A stretch of 64,000 nucleotides of DNA from Erwinia tasmaniensis Et1/99 (GTDB taxonomy: Bacteria; Pseudomonadota; Gammaproteobacteria; Enterobacterales; Enterobacteriaceae), in assembly GCF_000026185.1 (NCBI RefSeq), contig NC_010694.1, positions 1-64,000 of the forward strand. The letters run 5' to 3'. Shown here piece after piece: positions 10,794-18,820 of this stretch (its first letter is position 1; each line of letters starts with the position of its first letter). Both the position numbers and the translations under genes were made by a program. The notes under the pieces were generated by a model. The model did no database searches. It was not told the origin of the DNA and was given only the letters and a program-made list of their open reading frames with translations.

Positions 10794-13700
10794 CGCAAGA
10801 TACATGTTTTCAGTCGATATACCCATGGTATATGCCAGATCGATAAGTTCTGGCGTGGTGACGTTTTTATTAAACCCTACATCTATTTTATTATCTTCAT
10901 CGGGGGCGGCGGTTAATCCTAAAGGGAAATAATTATCAGTAAGAGGCGTGCTTAAATAAAAATCGAGGTATGAAGTTGCTTCCTGACTAATATATATAAT
11001 ATTCATGCACATTTCGAAGAAAATCATACTGTCTTCTGGTGTGACTTTCGCTATGTAGTCATGAATTAATTTACTGTCTCTTTCACTGTGTCCATAAAAA
11101 AAATCATTGTCTTTAATGAACGTTTCTGTATCTTTTCTACCTAAAACCAGCCTGCCAACATCTATTAATAATCGGCTAAAATATCGAGTGCTGCGTTTTG
11201 GTCTCATTGGCGAGAAAAGGATGGATTCTTTGAGGGTATTTTTCAGATAAGAATAGATCCCCCTTATTTTTCGTATAAAGTTAATGTTTCTTTCAGCGAT
11301 ACCTACGGAAAGAGTCTCCAGTTGACTCAAAGGCGTTGGATGATAGGTCACTTTGTCCTCTCCGTCTGCGCCATAAGCAGTACGATACGTACCCCGGTAG
11401 GCAGTGACCTTTTTATTCAGGATGGCTGAAAGGGATTTGCCGATAGAGGGATACCCAGCAGCTCCGAAACATGATTCAAGGATGATTGTCTCAATTTTAA
11501 TGAGATCTATTTGTTTGATTATGGCAAGGCCTCTTATTATATTAGCAATCTCCAATGGGGACATATAGTTAACCGTCATCGGTAACCCATGTGCCCGAAT
11601 ATGCAAAATATTACCAAATGCATAAAATCTTGCGTGTTTACCCAGTAGAGCCTGTACTCTGGTGTTTTCTAAATCGAAGCCCACAGGCTTTACCCAAAGC
11701 TCTCTCTCCTTAATATTATATTTAAGTTCATCTAATTTGTATATTGTGCTTCCTCCCCCCATTTTTAACGCAGGTTGGAGTAGTTCAGGTATAAAAAAAT
11801 CTTCTTCATTGAGGCGTAATGCAAATATTCCATTTTCGTATTCCTCACCGGGTCTTTGCGTCATGAAAATCATCTTACCCGGTGGCGGAGGAGCGAAGTC
11901 CTCGCTGTTCATCCATTTATCCTGACCTTTGATAAAGGTTCGGATAGGGACTTTATTGGGTATTCCATCACGCATAACTGATAAAAGTTCTGGTGATATA
12001 TCTCCTGCTCTCGATAAAACGGATCCTATAGCATAAACACTACCCGCATTGTAAGCTTCCCTGTCCAGACTCAATACTGCATCTTTATAGCTGTTTAAAA
12101 AAGGTAATTTTGTACTTTTAACTAATCCTGCCAGCAACTTAAATTTTCTCTTATCACTATTTATCAGTATTTTATCGGTGAACTCCCCCAACTGTTCGGC
12201 TGTAAGGGTAATGCCATTGTGTCTAAATTCGTCACCAAGCATTTCATTATTGATGCCCGTAAATAACCCATTTCCCGTTGCCAGCATGGCATGTTCAATC
12301 TGTTTTCCGTTATCTTTATGCTCAATAAAAATGACGATGCTCCCTGCCTTCAGCTGTAATAGTTGAATTTTATTCGTTATTCTGCTTACTTCTTCCAACT
12401 GATTCAAAGGGAAAGGGGATAGATCGGCATCGTTTCGAGATAAACCTGGTATTTTATCTTTGATTAAACCTGCTTTGGTCAGCACAGTAGAGATGAATTC
12501 GGCTGAAGAAAGATAATTTCCCGTTCTTTTTGCTTCATTTCGCGCATTGGATAACAATCTTCTCCCTGCTTCAAATACTGAATCAATATTTGAAGCGTCG
12601 GGGGTCATGGTGATGGAGTTTTTATCACTTTTCCATTTTTTCTCATCACGATAATAGTTAATATACTTCTTTTTAAGAGAAAGATCTTTCTCCACTAAGT
12701 CATAAGTATACACACCTTCTTTGTCCCGATTAATTTTGAACTCACCACCATCAACTTCTACAGATACGAAGCCATTTCTTATTTTTAGTTTTTCAGGGAT
12801 AATATTCTCTATAGCCCCTTCTCTTTGTATGCTGAGCAGGTTTATGCTGTGCAAATCAAGTGAAGCAGAAAGCATTTGCGATACCGATAGAAACTCCCTG
12901 TTGATTTCTAATATTAATTCAACGTTCATTTCTTTACCATCCAGTCTGTCTGCGATTGATTTCAAAACAGGAGGGATGATATTTTGCAATATCATTAAGG
13001 GAATGAACCGTGGGAAGGAGTGCAGGATTGTCTTAGATATAATATCAATATAATGCATAATGTTCAGCAGATACATCTTCCCCCCCGGATCCGGGCATCC
13101 TATTTTAAGATAATTATAGTTATAAACAATTTGCCATTCTTCCCCCGTTTTCTTCATTGGGCTTTTCAACGTATCAGCGATATTGCGTAGAACGTCTGAA
13201 AAACTCAACGTTTTCCGCTTTTCAGCACATGAAAAATCATAAAGTTTCCTTTTAATTACCTCTGGCTTCGGTACTATCGGATCGGGTGTCTTTGCAACGG
13301 CCAGATCGCGTCTGCTATGTCTGTGGCTATTAATGGCTGGATGAGATTGCCAGGCAATATCATTGAATAAATCTGCTGGCCTTGGCGTATTTGCCATTGT
13401 TGAGGTATCCGGGTAGGCATCAGCATTATTCACCGGAGCTGTATCTGAACGCCCATGCTGGCTAAACTCCCTTAGTACTAACCCGGTGCCGCTCAGCATC
13501 ACGGCAGCACCCATAGCGAGGCCCATTTTACTCCTAAGTAATAATGGCAGCGGCTGCGGGTTTGTTTGATTCTGAGCATCACGCAGGCTTTGCGCCTGTC
13601 GATAGAGGGCCTTACCTTCAGCTATTCCCTCTGCCAGTTCAACATTCTCTGCACTGTCGCCGCGACGACGCCATGCAATGCCGCATCTCAGTACATTCCT

Positions 13701-13889
13701 TACCCGAAAGGCAAAGTTTCCCAGGGATGCGTTACGGCATGACTGTAACAACAGCTCATCGCTTTTTTGCACCGCTCCAAGCCGATCGGTCAGTGCTGAT
13801 GCTTCGCCACTCCTGTGCGCGTCATCATGATGAATATCGTCTACGGACAGGGTGGGCTGTTCAGTTCTTTCTCTTTTTATTTCAATCAA
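8670..13889 (-). CDS. Giant repeat protein A with CPD/caspase-like module (toxin-like, function unknown)
   Basis: I do not recognise a named family. From the TTG at 13889 (SD AGAAGGGG, spacing 7) the product is 1739 residues; the frame extends to another TTG at 13910 without an SD. Seen in order: a basic N-terminus; one hydrophobic segment at ~121-139 (MGLAMGAAVMLSGTGLVL); a variable linker with HRHSRRDLA (~189-197); a helical region with LMILQNIIPPVLKSIAD (~298-314); two segments resembling NlpC/P60 modules but without the cysteine (~455-550 and ~615-705); a module with H767 in IRAHGLP and C807 in ILESCFGA, resembling the clan CD cysteine peptidase (CPD) of large clostridial and MARTX toxins; then 12 aromatic repeats of ~59 residues to the C-terminus. 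There is no N-terminal signal peptide and no secretion genes nearby. Base composition is AT-richer than its neighbours. A secreted or injected toxin/effector is an inference. Confidence 0.75.
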   Translation of the reverse strand: MIEIKRERTEQPTLSVDDIHHDDAHRSGEASALTDRLGAVQKSDELLLQSCRNASLGNFAFRVRNVLRCGIAWRRRGDSAENVELAEGIAEGKALYRQAQSLRDAQNQTNPQPLPLLLRSKMGLAMGAAVMLSGTGLVLREFSQHGRSDTAPVNNADAYPDTSTMANTPRPADLFNDIAWQSHPAINSHRHSRRDLAVAKTPDPIVPKPEVIKRKLYDFSCAEKRKTLSFSDVLRNIADTLKSPMKKTGEEWQIVYNYNYLKIGCPDPGGKMYLLNIMHYIDIISKTILHSFPRFIPLMILQNIIPPVLKSIADRLDGKEMNVELILEINREFLSVSQMLSASLDLHSINLLSIQREGAIENIIPEKLKIRNGFVSVEVDGGEFKINRDKEGVYTYDLVEKDLSLKKKYINYYRDEKKWKSDKNSITMTPDASNIDSVFEAGRRLLSNARNEAKRTGNYLSSAEFISTVLTKAGLIKDKIPGLSRNDADLSPFPLNQLEEVSRITNKIQLLQLKAGSIVIFIEHKDNGKQIEHAMLATGNGLFTGINNEMLGDEFRHNGITLTAEQLGEFTDKILINSDKRKFKLLAGLVKSTKLPFLNSYKDAVLSLDREAYNAGSVYAIGSVLSRAGDISPELLSVMRDGIPNKVPIRTFIKGQDKWMNSEDFAPPPPGKMIFMTQRPGEEYENGIFALRLNEEDFFIPELLQPALKMGGGSTIYKLDELKYNIKERELWVKPVGFDLENTRVQALLGKHARFYAFGNILHIRAHGLPMTVNYMSPLEIANIIRGLAIIKQIDLIKIETIILESCFGAAGYPSIGKSLSAILNKKVTAYRGTYRTAYGADGEDKVTYHPTPLSQLETLSVGIAERNINFIRKIRGIYSYLKNTLKESILFSPMRPKRSTRYFSRLLIDVGRLVLGRKDTETFIKDNDFFYGHSERDSKLIHDYIAKVTPEDSMIFFEMCMNIIYISQEATSYLDFYLSTPLTDNYFPLGLTAAPDEDNKIDVGFNKNVTTPELIDLAYTMGISTENMYLAPKEWNDFGFPGDIFINTKGNRYFELRKTGLPSGHFWKYPSDASDDENWLYAGRHPGTLAQPKDWYEYGKSGSVFYGDKHGYYTLKTGGRPSDHQWFFPQNGLSDMHWEFITWQAGTFKTPRAWEDKGVAGNVYYSHVSESFYILKKSGEPSRHSWHFPGGEKDDADWIYAGKNQGTLDNPKKWNEYGQVGSVYYQVGWGYMSLTADGRPSDNLWFFPNAGESNELWIFICYEVGSFTSPKLPSVEGTAGEVYYSEDNQFFYILRTAGRPSSQGWHFPVCEAEDAHWICAGKNRGTPESPKDWTEYGKKGSVYHDAEVGYLTLKSEGRPSELSWSYPVGGESNERWEFISYEVGSFNAPKHRGVKGTVGEVYYDLKNRFFYILKKEGNPLTEGWSFPSGKTDNAHWIYGGENNGTLDSPKNWYEYGKPGSVYFKFLTGYLTLKTEGRPSDHDWHFPDGTSNKHWKFISWEAGSFIAPKGPNKEGIAGEVYYSDEYKSFYILRKAGNPSLYGWNFPPDKTDDAYWLYAGDCRGTLHSPKHWAEYGKAGSVYYLAGNGFLSLKTAGRPSDNQWIFPAPGLSDQHWEFISFKAGTYTEPKRPTSKGVAGEVYYCFDNRLFYILRKEGTPSLNDWDFPSGMEDNWYWFYGGENRGTLADPKSWGEYGKVGSVYYKSGYGYHILQTEGNPSVHHWYFPPHGESNDHWKPTERW

Positions 13890-14201
13890 AATAGCGCCCC
13901 TTCTATTCAAAGAGTGATTAAATGAAAGTATTAGTGAATAATATCGATTTTATTTCAGAGGGATGAGTCAGAAGATATCAGTAAATGGTCTTTATACAGC
14001 GCTATCATATTAAGATGTCATTACGTGTTGAATACAGGTGTTGTCACCCGCTCATTGCATAAACCACTGAAGCCGGTTCCATCCCTTTTTATTCACATTC
14101 AGAGCTGACCATACATTTCTTCAAATGCTTTACTGCAGAAGAAAAAGGCCATTAGGTGAGCCGCTTTTTTCCTTTTTTTAGCAAATATCCAAACAGATTA
14201 T
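13890..14201. other. Intergenic region between the two giant genes
   Basis: This is AT-rich sequence of about 310 bp. It must contain the 3' end signals of giant gene B and the promoter or leader of giant gene A. I see no convincing -35/-10 pair, no clean T-tailed hairpin and no additional ORF with a ribosome binding site. Confidence 0.4.
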
Positions 14202-17030
14202 TCAGCGCTTAATATAAATCCAATGGTCGTTTGATTTTCCATTTCCGGGATAGTACCATTTGTTTTCAGAAGGGTTTCCTTCAGTCTTCAATATCAGGTA
14301 GCCATACTCAGCCTTATAATATATCTGACCAACTTTTCCATACTCACCCCAGGTTTTAGGTGAATCAAGGCTCCCCTTATTTCTTCCAGCGTAAATCCAT
14401 TGGAGATTATTATTTTTTCCAGAAGGGAAAGGCCATCCGCTTATAGACGGAGTACCTAATTCTCTCAGAATATAAAAAGCTTTCTGCACGTCGCAATAAT
14501 AAATCTCTCCAGATATACCCTTATCATGCTGTCGCTTTGGCTGTTCAAACGATCCCGCGATAAATGTTATAAATTCCCAATTTTCATTGGATATCCCTAT
14601 GTCAGGAAAATCCCAGTGGTTATCTGATGGTCTGCCTTCTTTCTTAAGTGTTAAAAAACCATGCTGCTTTTCATAATAGACCGATCCTACTTTTCCATAC
14701 TCATTCCACACTTTAGGATAGTCGAGGGTTCCACTGTGATAGCCAGCGAAGATCCAGTTCTGGTCATCTTTATTGTCCAAAGGGAATTGCCAACCATAAG
14801 ACGATGGATTACCTGCATTTTTCAGGATATAAAATGACTGATTTTCGTCAGAAAAATAGACTTCACCAGCCACACCTTCCACGTTCTGTCGTTTAGGTGA
14901 CTTGAAAGAACCCGCTTTATAAGATATGAATTTCCAGTGGTCATCGGACTTGGCATTTTCTGGGAAGTACCAGTCACTGTCCGAGGGCTTACCTTCATTT
15001 TTAAGGGTAAAATACCCATAATCAGATTGGTAGTATACCGATCCGGCTTTACCATATTCACTCCAGGTTTTAGGTGCCTCTACGGTGCCTTTATGTTTCC
15101 CGGCGTAAAACCAGTTCACATCATCTTCCTTTCCACCGGGGAATGGCCAACCGTTAATCGACGGATTACCAGTTTTTTTCAGCATATAAAATATTTTTTC
15201 ATCGTCGGAATAGTATATTTCTCCAGCCGCTCCATTATCCTTCAGGCTTTTCGGGGTGATAAAAGAACCCTTTTCAAATGAGATAAAGTTCCAGTACTCA
15301 TTCGACTCGAATTTTTTTGGGTAAATCCAGTTATTGTCTGACGGCCTGCCGTCAATTTTGAGCGTCATATAGCCATATTCAGCCTCATAATATACCATCC
15401 CGGCTTTACCATACTCATACCAGGTTTTAGGTGACTCGATAGTTCCTCTGCCGGGGCCTGCGTAAATCCAGTTTTGGTTATCATCTGAGGGGAAATACCA
15501 GCCGTGGTGCGATGGATTACCTGTTTTCTTCAAAATATAAAATGAGTTATATTCTGATGAATAATAGATTTCCCCCGCCATGCCTTCCGCTACATACTGT
15601 TTCGGCCTATTAAAGGTGCCCGCCTCAAGGGATATAAATTTCCAGTTATCGTTAGACTCACCGTTCTTTGGGTAAAGCCATTTTTTTTCGGATGGCCTGC
15701 CTTCGGTTTTGAGAATGAAATAGCCATGATTTTTCTCATAGTATAGCGAACCCACTTTTCCATATTCATTCCAGGATTTAAGCGAGTCCAGGGTTCCCCT
15801 GGATTGCCCGGCGTAGATCCAGTTATTATCATCCATTGCGACAAAGGGAAAATTCCATCCCTGCCGCGCAATGGCACCTTTGTTTCTCAGAATATAAAAA
15901 GACAGGTTTTCTGCCGAATAATAAACTTCCCCTGCTTCGCCTTTATCACCCCGAATTTTGGGGGATTCAAATGAACCCGCATATGATATAAAGCTCCAGT
16001 GGACGCTGGTTTCACCTTTACGTGGGAAAAACCAGTTGTGGTCTGATGGTCTGCCTTCAGTTTTAAGCGACAGGTAACCATGATCCTCGTCATGATAGAT
16101 CGATCCTACTTTTCCGTATTCAGCCCATCTTTTTGGAGAATTTGAAGTACCTTGTTTTTTCCCGGCGTAGAGCCAATTATTATCGCTCATCCCGGCAGCA
16201 GGAAAATACCAGTTGTGGCGGGATGGCTTACCATCTTTTCTCAGAATATAATACGATTTATTCTTCACCGAGTAATAGACTTCACCCGCCATACCTTCTA
16301 CATTTCGTAGCTTAGCTGATGTATAGGTGCCGGCTTCAAAGGATATAAAAATCCAATGGCTATCGGACTGGCCTTCCGCGGGGAAATACCAGTCATTGAC
16401 TGATGGATTGCCGTTAGTTTTAAGCATTAAATAGCCAAATTCAGCTTCGTAGTATATTGAACCAGCTTGTCCGTATTCATCCCATTTTTTAGGGAAATCA
16501 AAGGTTCCCTCATTTCTCCCAGCGTAGATCCAGTTTTTATCTTCAGTTCCAACTGGGGGGAATTGCCAACCAAAAATTGAGGGGTTTCCCGTTTTTCGTA
16601 AGATGTAAAAAGATTCGCTTTCAACAGAGTAATAGATATTACCCGCTATGCCATTATCATTCCATGCAAAGGGCGTTTTGAAAGTACCTGCTTTCCAGGT
16701 GATGAATTTCCAAAATAAATTGGAACTACCCTTATGTGGAAAATACCAGTGGTGATCTGCCGGTCTGCCACCTTTTTTTAGCATCAGATAGCCGTATTTT
16801 TCTTCATAGTATATGCAGCCAGCCTCTCCATACTCGTACCAGTCTTTAGGCTGTTCCAACGTTCCCGCATGGCGACCAGCATATTGCCAGTTATCATCAT
16901 CCAGCGCATCGTCCGTATAATACCAGTAATGATTTGATGGCACGCCCTCTTTTTTAAGTTTAAAGAATCTATTTTTCTTATCATCCCAGAAAATTTCACC
17001 TGAAAAACCAAACTCGTGCCATTTTTTAGC
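14202..17030 (-). repeat. Sixteen ~59-residue aromatic repeats in giant protein B
   Basis: These are the same alternating alpha/beta units as in protein A, here in the order alpha-alpha-(beta-alpha)x7, filling ~942 residues. The four additional units account for the ~236-residue length difference between the joined B product and A, so the paralogues differ mainly by two alpha-beta pairs. Confidence 0.85.
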
Positions 17031-18806
17031 GGAAAGATATTTGTTCTCTTTTGATATCCCCATGGCATCTGAAATTTCATTTAGCTCGGCAGAAATACTC
17101 TTTACAATTAATCTGACCGTTTCCAGGTTTCCATTTGGTTGGTGTTTATCTTGCAGGGTTGAAATATCCTTACTTTGGTTTTTTTTAGATGTCATGCTTA
17201 TATATAGATCAAGGTACCTTGTCGCTTCCTGGCTCGAGTAGATTATTTCCATACAGACCTTGAAAAAATCATGGCTTTTTAACGACTTATCTCTATTGAT
17301 CTTTTTGTAAATTAGTTCAAGGTCTTTATTACTGTTCCAAAAGAAAACGGTGTTATCTTTTATAAATTCCTCAATGCTTTTTCTACCTAAAACCAATCTA
17401 CTGATATCCATTAATAACAGGTTAAAATATGGATCGTCCCTTTTTGGTCTGCCGGATAAAAATGGTAAAGGCTCCTTCTCCGTATTTTGAAAGTATGAAT
17501 AAATTCCCATAAGTTTACGTATAAATTTCATATTTCTATCAGCTATATCTGATGCAATATTTTCAAGGCTATTTAAAGTCGTGGGTGTATAAACAACTTT
17601 TTTTAGGTCGTCTGAACGATTACCAGGGCGATACTTACCTCTATAAGCAATAACCCTTTTACCCATGAGGGCTGAAATGGATTTTCCTATTGATGGGAAT
17701 CCAGTGGCACCGAAGCATGATTCGATCACAATCGTACCAATTTTTTCGATATCTATATTTTTAACAATGGAAAGTCCCTTGATGACATTAACTAACTCTA
17801 AAGGAGACATATGATTGATCGTCATGGGTAAACCATGCGCCCGGACGTGTAAAATATTATCAACTGCATAAAATCTTGCATCTTTTCCCAGTAATGCCTG
17901 AATTCTCGTGCCCGCAATATTAAATTCAGCCTGCTTAACAAACAGCTCTCTCTCTGTTATATTCTCTTTTAGAGAACGAATTTTATATATAGCGCTGGTA
18001 CCACCGCTTTTTATAGTCGGTTCGAATAATTTAGGAATAAAAAACTCCTCATCGTTAAGGCGTAAGGCAAATGTTCCTCTGCCATAACCCTCACCAGGGT
18101 TGTTGGTCAGAAAAATCATTCCACCGACGGGGACCTTTTCAGCAAGTTCTGCGTTATTCAACCACTCTTTCTCACTTTTTATGTATTTAGATATAGGGTT
18201 TTTTTTTGTTAATGAATCATGCAGCGCAGATACGAATTCTGGTGATATATCTCCCGTGCGGGATAAAACTAAAGCAACCGCATAAGCACTATCTTCTCTA
18301 TAATGAAAATCCTCAAGATTTATTGCTGCATCTTTATAGTCCTCATAAAAGTTAACTTCAGATTCTGCCAAGAAGCCAGAATATATTGAAAACGCCTCAC
18401 CTCTCTTGCTTGTAAATATTGTATTATCGAATGTTCCTAGTTGCTCTGCTGTGATTATATTGCCACCATGGCCAAAATCAGAGGATATTCTTTCATTGTT
18501 AGCGCCTGCAAATAGACCATTCCCAGTCGACAGCATGATGTGCTCAATTTTTTTATTGCTGTCTTTAGTGTTTGTGAAAATGACAATATGGCCTTCTTTT
18601 ATTTTTAGTAACTGATTTGCATTGGTTATTTCAGTCAACTCTTTAAAATGCTCAGCATGAAATTCTGACGAAACCATTTTACTTCTGATTGAATCTAGCT
18701 TTTCAGTTTCTATTAATCCAGATTTTGCCAGGATTTCAGTAATAAAATGAATGGATGAACGGTTTTTATGTAATTTTTTAGACTCTTGTCTTGCATGGGT
18801 TGCCAA
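14202..18806 (-). CDS. Giant repeat protein B, main (3') part of a frameshifted gene
   Basis: This 1534-residue frame continues the protein begun at 20134. It aligns with protein A from the equivalent of A residue ~444 onward. Present are the two NlpC/P60-like segments without cysteine, the CPD-like module with H324 (VRAHGLP) and C364 (IESCFGA), and 16 aromatic repeats instead of 12. If the frames are joined by a -1 shift, the product is 1977 residues, and the His and Cys fall at 767 and 807, the same numbers as in A. The first in-frame start codon is a TTG at 18806, inside sequence conserved with A, so independent initiation would give a protein lacking the N-terminal membrane part. The ends of the repeats and the catalytic residues are intact, which argues against long-standing decay. 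Confidence 0.75.
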   Translation of the reverse strand: MATHARQESKKLHKNRSSIHFITEILAKSGLIETEKLDSIRSKMVSSEFHAEHFKELTEITNANQLLKIKEGHIVIFTNTKDSNKKIEHIMLSTGNGLFAGANNERISSDFGHGGNIITAEQLGTFDNTIFTSKRGEAFSIYSGFLAESEVNFYEDYKDAAINLEDFHYREDSAYAVALVLSRTGDISPEFVSALHDSLTKKNPISKYIKSEKEWLNNAELAEKVPVGGMIFLTNNPGEGYGRGTFALRLNDEEFFIPKLFEPTIKSGGTSAIYKIRSLKENITERELFVKQAEFNIAGTRIQALLGKDARFYAVDNILHVRAHGLPMTINHMSPLELVNVIKGLSIVKNIDIEKIGTIVIESCFGATGFPSIGKSISALMGKRVIAYRGKYRPGNRSDDLKKVVYTPTTLNSLENIASDIADRNMKFIRKLMGIYSYFQNTEKEPLPFLSGRPKRDDPYFNLLLMDISRLVLGRKSIEEFIKDNTVFFWNSNKDLELIYKKINRDKSLKSHDFFKVCMEIIYSSQEATRYLDLYISMTSKKNQSKDISTLQDKHQPNGNLETVRLIVKSISAELNEISDAMGISKENKYLSAKKWHEFGFSGEIFWDDKKNRFFKLKKEGVPSNHYWYYTDDALDDDNWQYAGRHAGTLEQPKDWYEYGEAGCIYYEEKYGYLMLKKGGRPADHHWYFPHKGSSNLFWKFITWKAGTFKTPFAWNDNGIAGNIYYSVESESFYILRKTGNPSIFGWQFPPVGTEDKNWIYAGRNEGTFDFPKKWDEYGQAGSIYYEAEFGYLMLKTNGNPSVNDWYFPAEGQSDSHWIFISFEAGTYTSAKLRNVEGMAGEVYYSVKNKSYYILRKDGKPSRHNWYFPAAGMSDNNWLYAGKKQGTSNSPKRWAEYGKVGSIYHDEDHGYLSLKTEGRPSDHNWFFPRKGETSVHWSFISYAGSFESPKIRGDKGEAGEVYYSAENLSFYILRNKGAIARQGWNFPFVAMDDNNWIYAGQSRGTLDSLKSWNEYGKVGSLYYEKNHGYFILKTEGRPSEKKWLYPKNGESNDNWKFISLEAGTFNRPKQYVAEGMAGEIYYSSEYNSFYILKKTGNPSHHGWYFPSDDNQNWIYAGPGRGTIESPKTWYEYGKAGMVYYEAEYGYMTLKIDGRPSDNNWIYPKKFESNEYWNFISFEKGSFITPKSLKDNGAAGEIYYSDDEKIFYMLKKTGNPSINGWPFPGGKEDDVNWFYAGKHKGTVEAPKTWSEYGKAGSVYYQSDYGYFTLKNEGKPSDSDWYFPENAKSDDHWKFISYKAGSFKSPKRQNVEGVAGEVYFSDENQSFYILKNAGNPSSYGWQFPLDNKDDQNWIFAGYHSGTLDYPKVWNEYGKVGSVYYEKQHGFLTLKKEGRPSDNHWDFPDIGISNENWEFITFIAGSFEQPKRQHDKGISGEIYYCDVQKAFYILRELGTPSISGWPFPSGKNNNLQWIYAGRNKGSLDSPKTWGEYGKVGQIYYKAEYGYLILKTEGNPSENKWYYPGNGKSNDHWIYIKR

Positions 18807-18808
18807 AT

Positions 18809-18820
18809 CTATTTTTTTCC
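18809..18820 (-). promoter_or_regulatory. A AAA AAA TAG slippery site / frameshift in giant gene B
   Basis: On the minus strand the upstream frame reads GGA AAA AAA TAG and stops. A -1 shift on the heptamer A AAA AAA, or one additional A by transcriptional slippage, gives ATA GAT TTG GCA and continues into the 1534-residue frame. Adding one base makes the junction align without a gap to protein A (IFGKKIDLATHARQESKK against VFEAGRRLLSNARNEAKR). Protein A has no A run at the equivalent place. Programmed recoding, a recent inactivating deletion and a sequencing error in a homopolymer all remain possible. Confidence 0.7.

Noticed and set aside
8670..17030. Periodic DNA repeats that could suggest a CRISPR or satellite array
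   Set aside because: The ~177-bp period stays in one long open reading frame and encodes degenerate protein repeats; there are no short identical repeats with unique spacers.
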